A stretch of DNA of 64,000 nucleotides from Tigriopus japonicus (GCA_010645155.1 CM021319.1:1326939-1390938); one strand, 5' to 3'. Positions 50,109 to 60,945 are shown, counted from the stretch's first letter. Numbers and translations are program-made. The notes: generated by a model not told the origin, from the sequence alone.

Positions 50109-53100
50109 ATGTTCATCAAAAGCGCACGACTTATTATCTATATCCTTTGCTTTGGAGGATTTCTCCTCCAATGTTGGGAGCTCTTTTTCAAAGCACTTGA
50201 CGGTGAAACCACTATCGTTACATCGTAAGTCTTCAGTGACCCTCTAGTCTTTAAATGCTTACTTGGCCGATCAAGGGCAAATCTTGTTTACCCCAAACAG
50301 AAAAAAGCCTGCAAAGGATGGCGAGCTTGTTCTACCCCGAATGTCAATATGTCTTAACCCGCCGACCACTCGCCCTCGTCTTACACAATTGGGTCTTTCC
50401 CCAAACTCTTGGGACTACAAACAATTTCATCCAAATTTTGATGGAGATCCAAGTTGGCCAATTACGTCTGAAAATAACACCAATTTGTATGATTTGTCGA
50501 TGTTTTCATATGAAGAGGTGTTTCAAGACGTAATCATTTATAAGAACCTTGAGTTTACCCATTTCGGAACTTACAAAGTAAGAACACTCTTAAATTATGT
50601 CTTCAACAATTCTAAAATTTGGGATTAAGTTTTTTTCCCGGGGGGTGGGGAATTGGATTCCTGCTAATAGGAATGCGATTCCTTGTGAACAAAAAAAAAA
50701 ATCATAAAAAGAACTAAAACAAAAAGCATTTTTTTTTTAAATAATGACAGAGAGAAGTTATTTTCTTTTTGGAAAAATGGCAAATGCAGAACTGCAAGGG
50801 ATTTTCTAGTACCGTTACAGGAAATGCGATTCCTTGTAAACAATTAGTCATAAATATAATAATTCAAACAATAAACATTCGTACGAAATTTGATCCACCA
50901 ACGAGTTACTGTTTGGCAGATCTCTTGGCTGAATTGGCTGGAACTCTTAAATAGCGGGTTAATCTGGAATAGTAATTAAAAAAATTTCCAACCCTGCTTT
51001 AAAAGCTGTCAAAGGATCAGCTCCTAAATATTCCCAACGAAGACCAATGGGCAAAAGATTGAACAATAAAGGAGCACAATGGATAGGTAAGAAGTGTTTT
51101 GTACAAGTACTAAGTATAAGTGTACTGATGGGAAAAAACCTATCTTTCAACCTTTCTCACGCGAGGTTGCTAGCTTTAGGTTTGCCATCACCCCTTACAT
51201 AGTACACCACATTGCAAAATCAAGAAGCAAATTCTGGTAATTGCGACGATGTGAGGTCCGAACTTTAGTGTGAACCGGTGTTACCAGAATTTTTCGGACC
51301 AGTCATGCCAAAAAACATCAAGAAAAAGGCCTGATTTTTTTTGACAGAAAGAAATTGTGTCATGCCATGAGTGTCATTTGAGCTAACAAATTTGGAAATC
51401 AAAAGTAAGGATTTGAAGCAATTCAGACCTTCTAGATTTTCTCCAAAGAATGAATGTTAGATTAAAAATATTCAATAATAATCTGGAATCTGTAAATTGA
51501 GAATCTGTTAATCAAGAATTTTTGTTGGGGCAATAACTAAATATGTTTTTGCTTCTCTTTTGAAAGTAAAACATGTTTTAAATGGTAAGTGTAATCCATG
51601 GCATTTGCCAATTTGCAATTTGATGAAGACATACAATATCAGATATCTTTCATACCTTCTCTGAGTACTATACAGTCCTCACTTCTGGCCACTCTCCCAA
51701 TACGATGATGAGAAAGGTAAAAAATAGACCTTAAAGTTTATTCTTTATTTTTACGCGTAAAATGTAAGGCAGAAGATATGAATGGTTTAAAACTTTCCGG
51801 ACACATTAGCTCGTATGCTATGATGGCAAAGCTAGATAGTTGATTGCAAGTTTACTTCAGAGTGTGCTTGCCTGGTTTTCTCCATCGATTTGGCTTTTCT
51901 CGAGTGTGATGGTCCGTTTCAATTTTGAAATTCCCAAACATCTATCATCGTTTGCTTGCCCACTTTCAAAGCAATCACCTATTAGAATAGGTAGAATTTC
52001 AGCTACCCCCACATTTCTCCTTTTGTCTCTTCCTTGCACCCTTTTCAACCCCGCGCTCAAGAACAGGGGGCGTGCAATTTTTGACAGCGAATTCGAAGAA
52101 ATACTGAAAGGAAGTTGGCTTGGAGTTGGTTCGATCGGCGTTGAAGTGTTCGAATGGGAATGCTTCAACGAGGCCGGAGAACTTCCCTCTTTGCATACTT
52201 CCAGTCATGCTTCTCGTCAATCAAGCCTCATGTTAAGGTCAAATAGTGAGAAGGTTTACTTGAAGTTGACTTGAAGTCAATGCTACTAGCACACCTTGGC
52301 GCACGCTTAACATACCAGCTACTGTATATACATACTTTAACGAGTTTTAAACTATTCGTTTTCTTCCACGGTGACATAACTTGGGGTTTCGCTCAAATGG
52401 CGAAAGTAATATAAAATTGAATTTTGTTTATCTTGCATTTACTAATTTTGTTGCCAATTTTTCTTCGAGATGTCAAGGAATTTGTTTAGCAAGTACTGTC
52501 TTTTCATGCACTTAAATTGAAATCATGGAATTTGCACCCATAGGAAATGAATACCAAGCAAACCGGAAAATGCTTCACTTTCCTCTTTGATGAACATCGT
52601 GCAACACTGAACACGTCTTTGGTGTTGCATTTGAAAAATGTGTTCGGTTCGCAACCTGGCCGTTTTCGTATATTTATTCATGACAAAGGTCAAGAATTGT
52701 TATTAATGAATCAGGTAAGTAACGTGCTAAAGTTTAATGTCAAACGACTAGGCTAAATGAACCATTTTCTTCAAGTGGTGGTCAAACGCACAGAAGTTGG
52801 TCATTGATATTCTACCAAGTACGATCAACGATATTATAATACAACAAAACGCTTATCAGAGAATCTCTCAACCGGAGGGATCTCTTCCAGGATGTCGAGA
52901 GGACTGGAGCTCCTTGGATCATTATGAATGTGCTGATGAGTTCTTGCAAAGGTTGAGGGAGCCACATAAGTGCCGTTCTCCATTTAGCATTGCATTGAGT
53001 AAGACTTAATTTCTTTAGTTAGTGACATCCACTGTGACAATACAGAGTGGGGCAGAAGTATCCGGACAAAACTTTGAACATAATTTACAGCATCAAGAGC

Positions 53101-56100
53101 AATTTTTAGCCAATTGTGTATTTAACCAAAAAAGTTTGGACAACAATTAAGAACATTTTTATTCAATATGGTCACCGTTTGCCTTAATGACGGCGTCCAA
53201 GCGGCCGACAAAGGCCGAGCAGGCTTTGGCGACCTCGGCCGTGGAGAAGGAGGCCATGTTCCGCTTCACCGACGACTTCAGAGACGCCAGGCTGTTGTGG
53301 GGCATCTTGTTGACCTTCCTCCTCAGCTCGGACCACAACTAGAAGTCGCATGGGTTGAGGTCAGGGCTGTTTGAAGGCCACTCGTCTTTCTTGACCACCA
53401 CGTCAAATTTGATGTCCAAAAAGTTCATGTAAACATTGGACACATGACACGGAGCAGAGTCCTGGATCCACATGAATTTGGTTCCTGGTGGGTACGAGGT
53501 TGCCAGCCAGGGCATCACGACCCTCCTTAGAAGCTCCACATACCCGGCGGCGTTGAGCCTGAATTTGGGAGGGAAGACATGGGCTGGCATCACCTTCCCG
53601 TCGCTGCTGATGAGGCCAAAGACCATAACCTTGGCAGGATTCTTTGTCTTCATGATGGGAGGCACAACGGTTCTGTTCTCGGCAAGCCATTGGTTGTTCT
53701 GGGGGTTGTACGCGCCATCCACCGTGAAGATTGACTCATCTGAGAAAAGTCTGGCTGCGTGGGCCGATATGGACACAGCTGGGTTGGCCTCGATGGACCT
53801 CCTCAGGCCCGCCAAGAACCTGGGGGTCCGCTTTTTTGCCCTGTGTGGCCGCAGGGGGCGTGGCCTGTCCCCCGACCAGACTGCAGCCTCTTCACGACCT
53901 CGTAGACGGTGGCCCTGGGGTACTTGGTTGACTTGATAATGGCTCTGGCATCCCAATTTCGGTATAATGGTTAAGCTATCATTTGGTACATTTTTATTGT
54001 CAGAAAAGCTAATTCACTAGCAGAATCTTAAAAACTGAACTTTTTTTCAATGGATTAGTATGGCTCAGGTTTGTGACAACTTCGTTTTCTTTCCGCCGGG
54101 GCCAACTTCCTTGTCCCCATAGTTGTAAAATGACCAAATGATTTGTTTCAAACATGTCTATGACGGCTTGCGGATGACTCTTCACACAAATGAGCACAAA
54201 TTTTAACGTTCAAGAGATAGATACATGCTGTAAAGGAATTATTTTGAAGAATTGTGGTCAAAATACTGAGTACTTAACGAATTAACACACATCTATCATG
54301 GTTTTGGAACAACTTACATGAGGGTAGGATTCCATTCAACTTTGATTCCAGTCTCTTTGGACGTTAAAATATATACTTTAAATATTTTTAGTACCGTGAC
54401 AAGGAATGGGATACCCTGTAAAGAGAGTTAATGATTAGTATAGTTAATCTAATTACCGTTTATACGAAATTTGATCTACTGATGAGTCACTGTTGGCAGA
54501 TCTGTACAACCATTGAATAGTGGGTTGGTCAGGAATAGTATTTAAAAATTTGTCCAATCCTGCCTTAAATGCTGTAAGAGGATCAGCTCCTACATATTCC
54601 TGACGAAGGCAAATAGGTAACAAATTGAACAATGAAGGAGCCCGATAAAAAAGAGAAAGGATTTCATTGTTCGAACTAGCCTGGATTCCTTGGGATTTGG
54701 AGGTGCTCTCAGAACACACGTAAAACCTCTATGATCGCTGCAGTTGACCTAAAAGCCTGGGTTGGGATAGAGCCCAGGAATGCTCTTGAAAACATACAGT
54801 ATCAGACACCTTTCATACCTTTTCTGAGTACTGTGCAGCCCTAACTTCTTGAGGCTCTCCCAATACGAGAGCTCCCTCATTCCTGAGATGTTCCTAGTGA
54901 AACATCTTTGGACCTGCTCGACCTTTTGCAAATCCACCGAACTCATTGGAGCCCAAATGGGGGAAGCATATTTAAGATGGGGTTGAACAATTGACTTGTA
55001 CAGACTATCTCTGGACTTGAAAGTGCAATAGATCCAGCCGCACGTTTGAAATGCCTTCGCCACTTTCAACTGGATATGCTCATAAAACTTTCTGTCAAGA
55101 CATGGACCGAACTAGTTTGACCTCTTTATTCAGGGAAAGCAAGTATTTATATACAGAGCGAAATGACTAGAACGAGTGACTAGAATATGAGCAAGAGCAA
55201 CGACTCAACATTTCCCTGGGGTAGGGTCGAGGGAAACACGCCAAGCACTGGGGCAGGGTCGACGGAAACACGCCACACACTGGGGCAGGGTCGACGGAAA
55301 CACGTCACGCACTGGGGCAGGATTGACGGAAACACGCCACGCACTGGGGCAGGGTCGACGGAAACACGCCACGTACTGGGGCAGGGTCAACGGAAACACG
55401 CCACGCACTGGGGCAGGGTCGACAGGCTGACAGTGGCATCAATCAACAGGCGGACAGTGCCCTGGGTCAATAGGTGAACGCTGGCCCTGATCAATAGCCA
55501 GGATGCGGCCTTGGTCAAAAGGTGGGTTGCGGCCTAGATCAACAGGCTGGAATGCGGCTTAGATCAACAGGAAGGAATGCGGTCTCGATCAACAGGCAGG
55601 ATGCAGCCTCGAATAACAGGCGGGATGTGACCTCGATCAAGAGGCAGGAATGCGGCCTCTTGATTGAGGCTGCATCCCGCCTGTTGATCTGAGATCACTG
55701 TGAAATGCATGCCGAGAAGATAAATACGGCATTTTTGAATAGCCCACCGACCACAGATAGTCCTACCAACTGCGCCATGTCAAGACATGGACTGAATTAG
55801 TTTGACCTCTTTATTCAGAGTTCTTGAAGTGGAACCAGTAAAATAGGAATAACGTGCAACCTTTGAGCATTATTAAACAAGATTTCAGTTCTTATGTGTC
55901 CAATAAACATTGAGAAGTTCAAAAATAGGTCAAACTTTTGTGCCAGAGTGCAATATCGGGAGCTGTATTAGCAAGGTGACCTCCCAGTCTTATGCACTGT
56001 GACCTCCCAGTCAGCTGTTCGTTAAAGACCCCATATACAGAGCGAAATGACTAGAACGAGTGACTAGAACATGAGCAAGAGCAATGACTAAATACTTTCC

Positions 56101-57779
56101 ATTATCTAAGATGACAACTCCTAATCCCTCATGGACGATACCTGCTCTATATCACAACCACCATTGTCTTTGAGTGGAACATCTAATTTTGACGTCCAAA
56201 ACAACAGTTTGCGTTTTTAGATGATGCAAAAATTAAGTGATTCCAAATATAAGAACCACCCGGTAGTGGATCTTGAAGGAATTGCTAACACGCGTCAGAC
56301 ACATCTCTTTGAGCATAACAGTTTCTATTTGATAAAATAATGGAAAATGGGTTGACAGGAACAATGAAATAAACTAATATGACTAAACACTTACAAACAT
56401 ATTCGTTCTTGACCCTCACAATCACAACTGATTTCATCACAAACGTTTCAGAATATCACAATAGACGAGTAACAAATGCTCAGATAGAATCAATTAGCAA
56501 GTATCACCAAAGAAACAAATGCCATGAAAACGGGGTCAAGAATGGCGTTTACATCATGGTACCAAAGACATCCCCACAATTCTACCACGAAGGCATTCAA
56601 AGGTGCAATCATACATTTTTAAAGAATATAACAAAACCGTAAATATGTAAAATATATATATATTATGTAAAAAAAGTAAAGGTAATTAACTTTAAAATGC
56701 AGAAATCATGACATTTGTATGGTAGTCAATTTTTTGACTCGCCCCCCAAAATGGACAGTATCCTGTTTTTTTCATTGCGAGCTATTTTAGGAATATCTAA
56801 CAAACTGCACGGACGCTTGTCTACTGCAGATATCGGATCTACATTGATGTTAATTAGTGATGGATCAAAAGCACTTTGGAAATGAAAAACTGAAACCGAA
56901 ACCGAAATTTCGGTTTCGGTTTTAGTTTTGGTTATGTCTACCGAAACTGAAGGCAGATATTCACCATAAAACATAGAGTTTGACAACAAAATCGAAATTT
57001 TTATTTGCTCAAAAACCTCTACAAATTAAGTTTTCCGATTTTTTGAAATTTGCAACTACTCAACATTCAACAACACATGAGCAATTCAAATCTTTCAGGT
57101 GAATTTTGTATTTATACCCTTTTGTCGTCAGTTGCTTTCGGCTTCGGTTTCGGCTAAGTCCTCTTTCGGCTGAAACTTTCGGTGTCGGTTACGAGCCCTT
57201 TCGGTCCATCACTAATGCAAGTGATCAGATACTCAAGTTATTTGACTCAAAATATATATTTTTAGGCAAAATGATGAATTATCGAAATATCAGCTAAATG
57301 AACCGTGTAACCAAAATTTTGATGGATCATCTTTTTTTTGCCTTCTTATAATTTTTCATCGTTGCCTAACTCTCAAGTGAGGTGCAAAGTTAAGAAGCAT
57401 TTATTTGTCCCTTCTAGATCAATCTGTTGAAGCGGAGAAAAAACCCATCTGCACATCATTCAATGAAACGAAATTGGTCAATTTGCAAGAAGCCTCAGCT
57501 TTTTGGTATAAGAAGCATTCATCGAAATGCCCCGAAAGTTGCAAAAGCATCTTTTACAAGGCGTCAATCACGGATTTTGAAGAATTTGGTGACAATGCGA
57601 CCACCATCCATGTGAAATTTGGCACAACCTTCATAACAACGGAGAGAGAGGTCTACATTTACGATTGGACATTCATAATTTCTACGTTTGGAGGAAGTTT
57701 GGGACTCTTTTTGGGCTTCTCATTTTTGGAAATGGCGTTAAAAATGATAGAGGGCTTTAGGGCAAAGGTTTCAGCTTAA
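50109..57779 (+). CDS. DEG/ENaC-type sodium channel B (five exons seen, N-terminus missing)
   Basis: Exons 50109-50224, 50301-50577, 52544-52714, 52776-52998 and 57418-57779 join with phases 2, 0, 0, 1 into 382 residues. TM1 is LIIYILCFGGFLLQCWELFF. Next come LPRMSIC, GKCFTF, the Cys-rich ectodomain (GCREDWSSLDHYECADEF, CRSPF, KCPESCK), and TM2 with the pore sequence GGSLGLFLGFSFLEM, which includes the family's GxS filter. Such trimeric channels pass sodium; arthropod members (pickpocket group) serve sensing and ion balance. Family members usually exceed 450-500 residues. Here the ATG sits just before TM1, and the frame stays open back to an acceptor-like CTGCAG at 50098, so an upstream exon for the cytosolic N-terminus probably exists. 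Intron 4 (4.4 kb) holds several transposons. Confidence 0.8.
50640..51712 (-). mobile_element. LINE fragments, minus strand
   Basis: Two tail-like stretches (about 50640-50690 and 50800-50845, with GGAATCGCATTCC read on minus) are followed by C-terminal LINE sequence at 50870-51085 (SAPLLFNLLPIGLRW, EYLGADPLTAFKAGL). A further short piece lies at about 51622-51712 (YSTQRRYER-type region). The part between is unrelated, so the copy is broken or interrupted. It lies in intron 2 of channel gene B. Confidence 0.65.
53041..53955 (-). mobile_element. Mariner-type (DD37D, maT-like) transposon remnant
   Basis: The left end shows TA (53041-53042) followed by CAGAGTGGGGCAGAAGTATC, a typical mariner terminal repeat. 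The matching right end is not found, so the element is cut off at its transposase 5' side. Its GC content is clearly higher than that of the surroundings, which suits a transferred element. It lies in intron 4 of channel gene B and is absent from gene A. Confidence 0.85.
53159..53956 (-). pseudogene. Mariner transposase, DD37D, broken
   Basis: Read on minus, the catalytic blocks are FSDESIFTVDG, WIQDSAPCH and NSPDLNPCDF. There are 37 residues between the second and third Asp, which marks the DD37D (maT) group. Breaks: a stop (TAG, 53341-53339) right after NPCDF where the relatives have Tyr; a frame change near the helix-turn-helix part (IIKSTKYPRATVYEVVKRL is in another frame); and an internal loss of about 80 residues between AHAARL and FSDES. 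After the stop the frame continues as LWSELRRKV to 53159. It cannot make active transposase. Confidence 0.85.
54385..55092 (-). mobile_element. LINE copy, minus strand, split by the TRIM
   Basis: From the tail (about 54387-54420, TAGTACCGTGACAAGG on +) through the C-terminal region (SLFYRAPSLFNLLPI, RCFTRNISGMRELSYWESL, PHLKYASPIWAPMS). It ends where the TRIM LTR begins. LINE sequence resumes at 56095-56205 (ATCTAAGATGACAACTCCTAA). Confidence 0.85.
55093..55210 (-). repeat. 3' LTR of the TRIM-like element
   Basis: 118 bp, shorter and cleaner than the partner. It holds the TATA-like and AATAAA motifs on the minus strand. Confidence 0.78.
55214..55690 (+). repeat. Minisatellite inside the TRIM-like element
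   Basis: The first part (to about 55425) has six to seven units of exactly 32 bases around CACTGGGGCAGGGTCGACGG. The second part has looser units of 24-25 bases around GATCAACAGGCAGGATGCGG and ends with an inverted unit near 55,655-55,690. Open frames across it are products of the repeat. Confidence 0.85.
55778..56094 (-). repeat. 5' LTR of the TRIM-like element, with an insert
   Basis: It matches the other LTR at both ends. Between CTTTATTCAG and ATATACAGAGCG it carries about 210 extra bases related to the dispersed repeat at 35052-35160. Confidence 0.72.
56855..57214. mobile_element. hAT-like MITE, family 2, copy 2
   Basis: Ends TAGTGATGGATC and CTTTCGGTCCATCACTA, with CCGAAACCGAAATTTCGG motifs inside. 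The flanks ATGTTAAT and ATGCAAGT agree at only 5 of 8 bases, so the target duplication is decayed or uncertain. Confidence 0.7.
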
Positions 57780-57965
57780 CAATGTATTTTATGTTTTGAC
57801 CTTTTTTTTGTTATTGGATTTGATGATGAATATTCACGTGAGCGTTTTGGACTTTAGGAGAGTTTGGACGGTCCAAGACTTTTCTCATTTTCAGACGGCC
57901 AATAGGACAAAGGTACTAAAAAATGTTGAATTCCAAGCTTAAAGATGTTGAAGCTATGTTTTGGC

Positions 57966-57971
57966 AATAAA
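57966..57971 (+). terminator. Possible polyadenylation signal, channel gene B
   Basis: AATAAA lies 187 bases after the stop codon of the channel gene. Confidence 0.4.
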
Positions 57972-58084
57972 ATGCACAATTAGTGGTTTTTATTTTGAAA
58001 AGAATTATTAGAAAAACTCTGAAAAGACTAATGGTATTGCTGTATTGAAATAGAAATAGCTGATGTAGTTAGGATTTAGCAAGG

Positions 58085-58345
58085 AGAAATGGATATTCAT
58101 CGTCCAAGATGGTGGAAGTTCGCCAAGAATATCCAGTTGAAAGTGGGGAAGGTATTTCAAATGTGCGGCTGGATCTATCCCACTTTCAAGTCCAGAGATA
58201 GTATTACGATGCTAACTCTGTAAAAGTCGATTGTTCAACCTCATCTTGAATATGCTTCCCCCATTTGGGCTCCAATTAGTTCGGCAGGCTTCAAAAAATT
58301 CGAGAAGGTTCAAAGATATTTCACTAGGAACATCACAAGAATGAG
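58085..58345 (+). mobile_element. Short LINE fragment, + strand
   Basis: ATATCCAGTTGAAAGTGGGG, GGCTGGATCTATCCCACTTT and AGTCGATTGTTCAACC align with the LINE copies at 12.0 and 42.5 kb. It stops at AGGAACATCACAAGAATGAG. Confidence 0.75.
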
Positions 58346-58349
58346 GAAT

Positions 58350-59050
58350 GGAACAAGAATAAAAATTCTCTTCAAACCATAACTTAGAATCTTTTCAATA
58401 TCTGTTATTGTGGTTTTGGATAATATTACAGTTTTTGTTGATTTAGCTTAAATTTTGAAACTGATAAAAATAAACATATTTTCGAAAATATCTTCCATGT
58501 TTTACTGCAACAACTAAAAATGCCATAGAGAGTTTGGGAAATTTGATCAAACACTTTAACAGAGCATAGGTAACAAACCACCCTGATCTTTCAGAATTTT
58601 TCCTAATAACCTCAACAATTCATCTTCATTAAAAAATGGACGGATGTCTCATTTCGTTTTCAGATTTGATTCACGCTTAACTGGCAGCCTCAAAGACTTC
58701 TGCCAAACAAATTTTTGCCTTAACCGTCTCTCTTCTCATGACTGCTCGTTGAGATAAGGACCACGATCCGTTTGTTTCCCGTGGGAGTGGAACTCATAGA
58801 GTAAACAACGAGTTCCCAAGGGCTCAAAAGTCGACCCAAAGTTGAAGCTTTAAACCCTTGGTTCTAAAGGGGAAAGAACGATCAAGGATGTCAGTTTTTG
58901 GCTCTGTGAGACCACCCAACCCAGGCTAAAAAAGTTAACTTCATTGTATAGGTTCAAAGTGATCAAATAAAATGTTGACTGTTTTTTACATTTGTTTTTA
59001 GATTTTTAGAAATAATTTTGTTAAAATTACTTTAACGAAATGAATCCTCT
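58350..59050. other. Intergenic, nothing recognised
   Basis: No exon, RNA gene or clear repeat could be named here. Confidence 0.45.
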
Positions 59051-59212
59051 GCAACGATGTTGGCAAATAATAGCATAACAGAAGAAAAAAAAAACTACAT
59101 GATTGATTCTACAAGGAACACAAATTGCAAAGTATATATGTTCACGTTACTAAAATATTCCAATCAAGTTGAAAAGGAAATTCCCCAACACAATGAGTTG
59201 GGCTCGGATAAA

Positions 59213-59352
59213 GTTGCTGGGTTTTTTTTGCCCAAAGTTGCTGTTTTTTTCCAAAGTTGCTGTTTTTTCCAAAGTTGCTGTTTTTTGCCCAAAGTTGCTC
59301 TTTTTTTGCCCAAAGTTGCTGGTTTTTTTGCCCGAAGTTGTTGTTCTTTTTG
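59213..59352 (+). repeat. Minisatellite of T-tract plus GCCCAAAGTTGCTG units
   Basis: About six to seven units of 19-24 bases, each made of TTTTTT, then GCCC or CC, then AAAGTTGCTG. Open frames in several phases run through it only because of the repeat. Confidence 0.8.
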
Positions 59353-59529
59353 ACAGATTTTTGCTTGGCACAAATTATTTCAGATTTGAAAGAAAATAAT
59401 AATAATTTGGGCAAAAGGTCCAGTAAAAGTGCGTGCATAATGTTTTATTCGAACAATTTCCCACAATTTAAGTGATTGAGACGAAAACTGCCAAAAGCTC
59501 TCGATTGTTTTACAATTTATAGACCAATT

Positions 59530-59765
59530 TCACATGCTTAATTTCAACTTGATCGACTGAAATTTGTTGCATTTAGAGTAATTTGAAAGCGTAGAGCATA
59601 ACGCGCTCTTTCTCTCTTTTCTGCGTGTATTGCGACTGTAGCAAATTTGGAAACGTTGTTTTTCGTAGATGGAATAATGTACCTTTGCTGAAATTCAGCA
59701 AACGACATCCTTATACGATTGTTTAAACATTCTTATCAAAACAAAGTCATTTACATGAATGGAAG
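59530..59765 (+). repeat. Diverged direct repeat, copy 1
   Basis: It shares ordered blocks (CACATGCT, AATTTCAACTT, GACTGAAATTTGT, GAAACGTTGTTT, AAATTCAGCAA, AATGGAAG) with 61090-61385. Function unknown. Confidence 0.6.
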
Positions 59766-59984
59766 TCGATTTATAAAAAATCCACAACTTAACGCCTGAG
59801 CGGAGGCTTCCATGTCTTAGGATTTCCTTGGATTGCATTAGCATATATTCAATTAATGTCAATTCAACAATTATTTTAATGTGCTCTTTAAATTTATACC
59901 TATGGAGCCCCTGGGAACACATTGCTTACTTTGTGTTACTTTAATTCTACTCTCACGGGAAACAACGGATTTCGGATCAAAGGG

Positions 59985-60225
59985 TTGCGGATTTTTATTA
60001 CCGCTAAAAGGAATGAGATTCACTTTAAAGAAAGTTAATCTTTATGGTCATCGCATAAAATTAACATTTATCTGATATTTGACTTACCAACGAGATAATG
60101 TTGGCAGATCTGGACAACCCTTGATGAGTGAGTTGCTTAGGAAAAGTATCTAAAAAATTGTTCAATCCTTCCTTAAAGGCTCTCAGAGGATCAGCTCCTA
60201 CAGATGCCCGACAAAGACTATTTTT
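59985..60225 (-). mobile_element. LINE 3' fragment, minus strand
   Basis: The tail read on minus is TAGCGGTAATAAAAATCCGC; upstream is C-terminal LINE sequence (VGADPLRAFKEGLNNFL). Confidence 0.78.
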
Positions 60226-60617
60226 TGGCATTGTTGGTGTTAGGAGGTCAGTTATTGAGGACATTCGGAAGTAGAATAGATGCATATACAAGGTCGGTTG
60301 TTGGGGTAGTTTTGAAGTAGAGTAGAAGCATATCTAGAAACATAAAAGAAGCATAAAAGAAGCATATGAGGCCAAGTAGATTTAGCCTTGCTTGATCAAG
60401 TTTCATAAGCTGAGATTGAAAAACGCAGCTTATGTGGTAAAACTTGATACAGCATGGCTATTTCTACTCAATCTCATATGCTTCTTTCGTGTTTCTTCTA
60501 TGCTTCTAGATATGCTCCTACTACACTTCAAAACTACATCAACAACCGACCTATAAGGTCGGCTGCTGAAGTAGTTTAGAAGTATAGAAGATGTATATCT
60601 AGAAATAAAAAAGAAGC

Positions 60618-60945
60618 TAGTGATGGACCGAAAGCGCTTTCGACCGAAATTTCGGTTTCGGTTTCGGTTATTCCTACCGAAACCGAAAGCAGAAATGCAC
60701 TTTAAAGGACGGAGTTTGACAACAAAATCGGATAATTTTCGTCCAAAAACCACTGAAATTCAAGTTTCCCGATTTTTTAAGAACTACGCCCTACCCAACA
60801 TTAAACACATGAGCACTTTAATTTTTAAGGTGGCTTTTGCATTTACACAATTTTGTAGTCAGCTGCTTTCGGTTTCGGTTTCGGTTAAGCCCTCTTTCGG
60901 CTGAAACTTTCGGTTTCGGTTATGAGCCCTTTCGGTCCATCACTT
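60618..60945. mobile_element. hAT-like MITE, family 2, nested in MITE A
   Basis: Ends TAGTGATGGACCGAAAGC and CTTTCGGTCCATCACTT. It is flanked by an exact 8-bp duplication AAAGAAGC (60610-60617 and 60946-60953) that belongs to the interrupted family A MITE. Confidence 0.88.

Larger units (their letters stand above)
55093..56094 (-). mobile_element. Miniature LTR retrotransposon (TRIM-like) with minisatellite core
   Basis: Direct repeats at 55093-55210 (118 bp) and 55778-56094 (same sequence with an insert of about 210 bases) flank a non-coding interior of 567 bases. Read on minus, the LTR starts TGTTGAGTCG and ends CTTGACA and has TATATAAATA followed by AATAAAG in the order expected of a promoter and poly(A) signal. 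The base run after the minus-strand 5' LTR is TGGCGCAGTTGGTAGG (primer-site or tRNA-like), and the 3' LTR is preceded by CAGGGAAA. An exact 5-bp TSD CTTTC (55088-55092 and 56095-56099) lies in the host LINE. Confidence 0.8.
48130..57972 (+). repeat. Segmental duplication, copy 2 (channel gene B)
   Basis: This is collinear with 38500-44535 outside later insertions. It is longer because a mariner, a LINE with a TRIM, and a hAT MITE entered intron 4. A MITE at 49415-49755 is absent at the matching place in copy 1. About 380 bases near 48.5-48.9 kb have no match in copy 1. Confidence 0.78.

Noticed and set aside
51840..52274. 144-codon frame as a gene
   Set aside because: It lies in intron 2 of channel gene B. 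No recognisable domain, and an antisense frame of similar length overlaps it, so chance is likely.
55214..55440. CRISPR-like direct repeats
   Set aside because: Units are contiguous with no unique spacers, and the DNA is eukaryotic.
55187..55477. Repeat protein with TRHTLGQGRRKH units
   Set aside because: It is produced by the 32-bp minisatellite inside the TRIM-like element; the opposite strand is open as well.
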